A DNA stretch of 64,000 nucleotides, from assembly GCA_028023455.1 (NCBI GenBank), contig JAQFVV010006635.1, forward strand, positions 227,098 to 291,097, written 5' to 3'. Position 1 is the stretch's first letter, and each line of letters starts with the position of its first letter. Position numbers and translations under genes: made by a program. The notes beneath the pieces are model-generated. The model was not told where the DNA came from. It did no database searches and saw nothing but the letters and a program-made list of their open reading frames with translations. The DNA comes from Epiperipatus broadwayi (taxonomy: Eukaryota; Onychophora; Udeonychophora; Euonychophora; Peripatidae). Below are positions 60,245-64,000 of this stretch, piece by piece.

Positions 60245-62950
60245 TCATTAACAGTTTATGTAAGCATAAATAATGGTGATCGTGTGATGTTTAGTGATTT
60301 AAATAGATGTCTAGATATTATTTAAAAAATTAAAACATGGAAGACAAAAAAACTTCAAATAAGCATAAACTGCTATTTGTATGATAAATAATATTTTTTT
60401 CTTTTACTATTTCTTTTTAAAGAGATGCTATTATTAATTAAATTATTTAAGACTATTCCATATAACTTACCATTTGTCTATAATGCCATGTATGTGATAA
60501 TAAAATTGAAACAATATAGCACTTGGTTTGTGATTTTGGCCTTTCTACATTTTCATTTCTATCTTTTATTTATTCTTTAAACGCTGCTTTAATGTCATAA
60601 AATAAAACTAGGGTGACTAATTTATCATTTGAAGATCTCTTAAGGAAAATGGTTATTTATCATAGTAATAGTACTATGACTTAATTTATAAATTCAATGT
60701 GTAATCTAAAATCTTTTTGTATTAGGTTGACAAGTCTTTTTGCAAACTTTTAGTAAAAAGATCAATTCTAAGTTTTCAAGGTTTCTTTGGATTTTCTCTA
60801 TAATATATCTAATATTGATTTACAAAATTGAATGATTTAAAATTTCAAACAACTTCTTTTGATTGATAGTTTTATTTTGGGCCTTTTTTATTATTTTGTC
60901 TTTTAAAAATATGTAAATTTCTTCTTTCTTATTGGTTTTTTTTAAGATGAGGAGAGAAAGGGATGGAGAGGATGGAATTGCATTCATTGTATTATCTAAT
61001 TTAAACAATCTCTTTCGACTATAACTGACAGATTTGTTTTGGAAATTTTTTTATTTTGTCTTTTGAATTTTTTGAATTTTTTTCTTTCTTATTAAATTTT
61101 TAAAAAGTGTGTAGAGAGAGAGAACAGGGGAATGAATCGCTTTGTGGATTTTGATGCAGTTATATTTAGTACACATCCTATCAACACTCAAAATAAAAAT
61201 GAACTGGTTGAAATAACAACACAAGAATTAAAAAAAAAAAACTTAAAATAAAAACATTTTTTACTGATTTGAATTTTTTAAAATTAAAAACTAAATGAAC
61301 ACCAAGTCTATTGATTCCAGAAACATTTTAAATCAACAATATGATCAATACAAAATTTATTTAAAACTAATTTCTTACAAGGTAAAAATAAAAACAATAT
61401 TTCATGTATAATGGTGATGGGGCAGTAAAGAGATGTTTCCTTTTTTTATTTTAACTGTTTTAAAATTCATATTGAATTTATAAAAGTGGCCCAAAAAGAC
61501 CCGTCAATCAAAACTAATATTAAGAAATTTTAGATTACACGGTAAATTTATAATTTTTTTTATACCAGTATTATTAGTATAAATCTCAAGTCCAGACTGC
61601 AGTTCTCTATCCCCTACCTCACTTTGAAAAGAAATAATTGTTTAAAGATAAAAGAAAGATCCAAACTGCCTTTTTTTTATTACAAATAAAAAAGTGGTTA
61701 TTTGGAATCAATCTACATTTAGTAAATCAATAAAAGGCATATTTTTTGTCTTAGCTAATCTCTCTCCCATTCTTCTACTTCCCATTTTCTCTAAACCCAA
61801 TAAGAAATTGAAAAGAGAAATAAAAGTTCATCAAAAACAAAAGACCTGTCAATGAAAACTAATACTAAGAGGTTTTAGATTAAACAGTGAATTTATACAT
61901 CGTAGTCATAGTAGTATTATCATTAGGATAGATCATCATTTTAGCAAAGAAATCTACAATGTCTTGATTAATCATCCATGTGTAATGCAGTATTTAAAAC
62001 TTTACTTTAAAAAGAGAATTCAAATGTAAATAGCCAACTCGTTCAATATCCTGAATACATAACCTTTCACAAGTGTGAATTTTTTTCCATCCTGTCTATT
62101 TCACTTTACTATTGCTTAAAGTGTTATAAAGATTTTTTAAAAAAAAGATATTACAATAATTATTTTTAATAAACTTTATGTATATATTGTAACTCTCACT
62201 ACATACATATTAATATATATATATATGCATAAAAAGAAATATTAAAATAAATATATTATTTTATTAAAACCAACTAGGCTAGCATGAAACAATAAATCTA
62301 AGGAAGGTCACAAAGTGCCCATAAAGATAATAGCTTTTAGTATCATCATCGGTTAAATTAGCTCCAATCGAGTCTATGAGATGAATGTGGAGTTTGAATT
62401 ATGAATTAGGTAATAAATAGATGATGGAAATAAATAATAATTAAGTAATGAAAAGAAACGAGCTTAAGAGAAAGAAAATGTGTTAGGATAATGAATGATT
62501 GAGATGATAATAGAACAGGAGCCAATGAAGAATGATCCAATTATGATGATGAATTCGAATAAAATGAAGATGAAGAAGTAAAGGAAAAAAAACCGAGATG
62601 AAATATGAAAACAATGTTGATAATGGAGAATGAGACACTGGGCTATAAACTACTATTTTATTAAATAATATTAAGGTAAAATGAAACCAAGTATGAATTC
62701 TAAGCTTGACTCAACCAAAATATTTAACCATCAAGTTAAAATAAACTATAAGTTTTAAAATTAAAAAAAGAAATTTACATCTTAAAGTAATATTGAATTA
62801 ATAAAACTGAGAAGATAAACATAATTCCAACCAAAGCACAACAAATAACTTAAGACATAAAAATTGCCATAAATTCAAAATTACAATTAAGAATTAAGAT
62901 TTACGCTTGACATATATAGTGAAATTTAAAAAAATTGCAATAATATTTCT
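60245..62950. other. Noncoding stretch with a dispersed pair of repeats
   Basis: About 85 bp at 61,495-61,580 recurs at 61,842-61,925 (GTCAATCAAAACTAATA versus GTCAATGAAAACTAATA). Otherwise AT-rich, with a purine-rich section at 62,440-62,640. No gene recognised. Confidence 0.45.
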
Positions 62951-62951
62951 T

Positions 62952-62996
62952 AAGGCTAAGCACTTTCAGAGCTTTCATCTCCATATTCATAGCCTT
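62952..62996 (-). ncRNA. Conserved hammerhead-shaped fold after the GIY-YIG stop, second PLE family
   Basis: Minus strand: AAGGCT (62,996-62,991), ATGAATATG, GAG-ATGAAAG-CTC stem (62,981-62,969), one T, GAAA (62,967-62,964), GTGCTT, AGCCTT (62,957-62,952). AAGGCT pairs with AGCCTT. It matches 43,500-43,555 in order and core wording (GGCT-ATGARTAT, GAG..CTC, GAAA, AGCC) while the stem II loop differs (ATGAAAG versus CATGGTT). It begins 37 nt after the stop of the minus-strand GIY-YIG piece. Confidence 0.45.
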
Positions 62997-63033
62997 CAAA
63001 CATGATAATTTATGCAAATCTATGCAAGCTCAT

Positions 63034-63780
63034 TTATATTGTCCATCTGTTTGAAATAGAAAAGCATGTATCCTTCCTGTTTATTGCCTTCATATTTCTT
63101 GCTATATACCATGCCTCCTTAATCTTTCTTTTGATGTCACTCCTCTCAGTGGAAATTATTGTAGCACTTGCAGGTTCAAATTCATGATTAGCCATTTTTT
63201 GGTGGTCCACAAACACTGAGATACCTTCATTTTTGCTTAATACTCTTCTGTATAAGTATTTGTGTTGAGCCACTTAGCTTTTTTTAAAATATTACAAATC
63301 TCAGCTCTAGCCAAATCAGCCAATGGAGAATCAATTTTATCAAGAGCTGATTCAACATTACAAACAATTTTCTCAAAAGGTATCTGGGAAGGTGTTAAAG
63401 CAAAGCAAAATTGAAACCTTTTTCTAAAACCGAAATTTCATCTGTAGAAAGGGCTTTCTTAGATAAATTATAAATGGTTTTTTGATTTGGATACATAATG
63501 TTTGGGGATTGTGTTCTAATTAGCATTTGCAATTTTTTCTTTTGCTTTGCTGTTACAAATTCCGAATCTTTAAACAATCTAAAACTTGCAATACAATCAG
63601 AACTAGTTCACAGTAAAGGATGTATTTTATTACTAAGGAATAAAAGTAAATGTAGCAATACTTTATCAATTTTGTCTAAATTTTTCCGAGTTTCTTTAAT
63701 AAAAGCATTTAAAATAATATTGCTTGTTTTCCTTAGAATTTTACTAACATTATAATTGTTCTTATGAAACACAATTTTAC
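63034..63780 (-). pseudogene. Penelope-like element with internal deletion (RT N-terminus fused to GIY-YIG end)
   Basis: Reading 63,780 to 63,398 on the minus strand gives the pre-RT region: NYNVSKILRKTSNIILNAFI, KNLDKIDKVLLHLL, one stop, then KDSEFVTAKQKKKLQML and LSKKALSTDEISVLEKGFNF, the last being a PLE hallmark just before the RT fingers. After a frame change the text FALTPSQIPFEKIV...ADLARAEICNILKKAK continues, then breaks directly into QHKYLYRRVLSKNEG and KIKEAWYIARNMKAINRKD, the C-terminal half of GIY-YIG (glutamate in KIKEA). The RT palm and the CxC/YIG half of the nuclease are deleted. Dead element, distinct family from the 42-kb pair. Confidence 0.8.
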
Positions 63781-63804
63781 AGCAAGTGGGTATAAAATTG
63801 TGAT

Positions 63805-64000
63805 TTTTGCATCAGTGTTAGGAGAGATGAGCATGCTAATGCAGTTAAACAACACTCATCATTATCAGCACTCTCACTCCATACTATAGATTCAGGTCAT
63901 AAAATTGATTTTTCTAGTACGAGGATCATATCCAGATGTGATAATCTCTACCCGTGCAAAATTAGAAAAGCCATTGAGATACTTGAAATGCCAGATTGTA
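63805..64000 (+). pseudogene. PLE GIY-YIG C-terminal part, running off the window
   Basis: The plus strand is open for 65 codons from about 63,805 to the end and reads SVRRDEHANAVKQHSSLSAL, then HTIDSGHKIDFSSTRII and KIRKAIEILEMPDC. The RxxEH, the H...GHxIDF and the KAIEI glutamate are the second half of a PLE-type GIY-YIG domain. It differs from both other PLE families in the window. Its upstream side abuts the 5' end of the minus-strand PLE, so the two elements are head to head. Partial at the window edge. Confidence 0.7.

Overview
The window looks like intergenic or intronic DNA from an AT-rich invertebrate animal genome (roughly three quarters A+T by eye). I cannot name the species. Evidence for an animal nucleus: several families of decayed non-LTR retrotransposons (LINEs), Penelope-like elements (PLEs) with GIY-YIG endonuclease, Tigger/pogo-like and hAT-like DNA transposons, tRNA-derived SINE-like pieces, many microsatellites, and no compact genes, operons or ribosome binding sites. 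I found no intact host protein-coding gene and no rRNA or functional tRNA gene. The only region that looks like host regulatory DNA is a CpG-rich island at 30.15-31.11 kb, holding a CCAAT box, an octamer-like site and a consensus 5' splice donor.

Layout. 0-9.7 kb: AT-rich DNA with two foldback elements (0.55 and 1.44 kb), a LINE 3' remnant, and a 1.2-1.5 kb segment present twice in direct orientation (4.66 and 8.50 kb). The first copy carries a 257-bp insertion with a nearly complete hammerhead ribozyme. 9.7-19.2 kb: a GIY-YIG fragment (11.8-12.2 kb), a compound foldback (14 kb), a foldback with a hammerhead-like core in its loop (16.2 kb) and a 2.65-kb decayed LINE. 19.2-31 kb: mostly featureless AT-rich DNA with tRNA-like pieces, a 184-bp foldback with a 12-bp flanking duplication (26.3 kb), a 252-bp MITE with 19-bp exact TIRs (29.9 kb), then the CpG island. 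32-41 kb: four more LINE remnants and two hammerhead-containing foldbacks (33.9-34.5 kb). 41.96-43.62 kb: two nearly identical PLE 3' halves joined head to head as a 671-bp inverted repeat. 48.0-49.6 kb: a Tigger-like element invaded by a 5'-truncated LINE. 57.2 kb: a hAT-type MITE. 59.5-60.2 kb: further decayed hammerhead-like repeats. 62.95-64 kb: a second head-to-head PLE pair running off the window.

Common thread. PLEs and their terminal repeats dominate the interesting content. Hammerhead-like motifs recur at 5.2, 16.3, 34.0, 34.4, 59.5 and 60.1 kb; four of these lie in loops between inverted arms. In addition, two different PLE families carry, just after the GIY-YIG stop codon, the same hammerhead-shaped fold with an altered core (AUGARUAU in place of CUGANGA), with closing stems kept while loop sequences differ. 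That conserved post-stop fold is my best candidate for something undescribed. All identifications come from reading the sequence; no database search was run.
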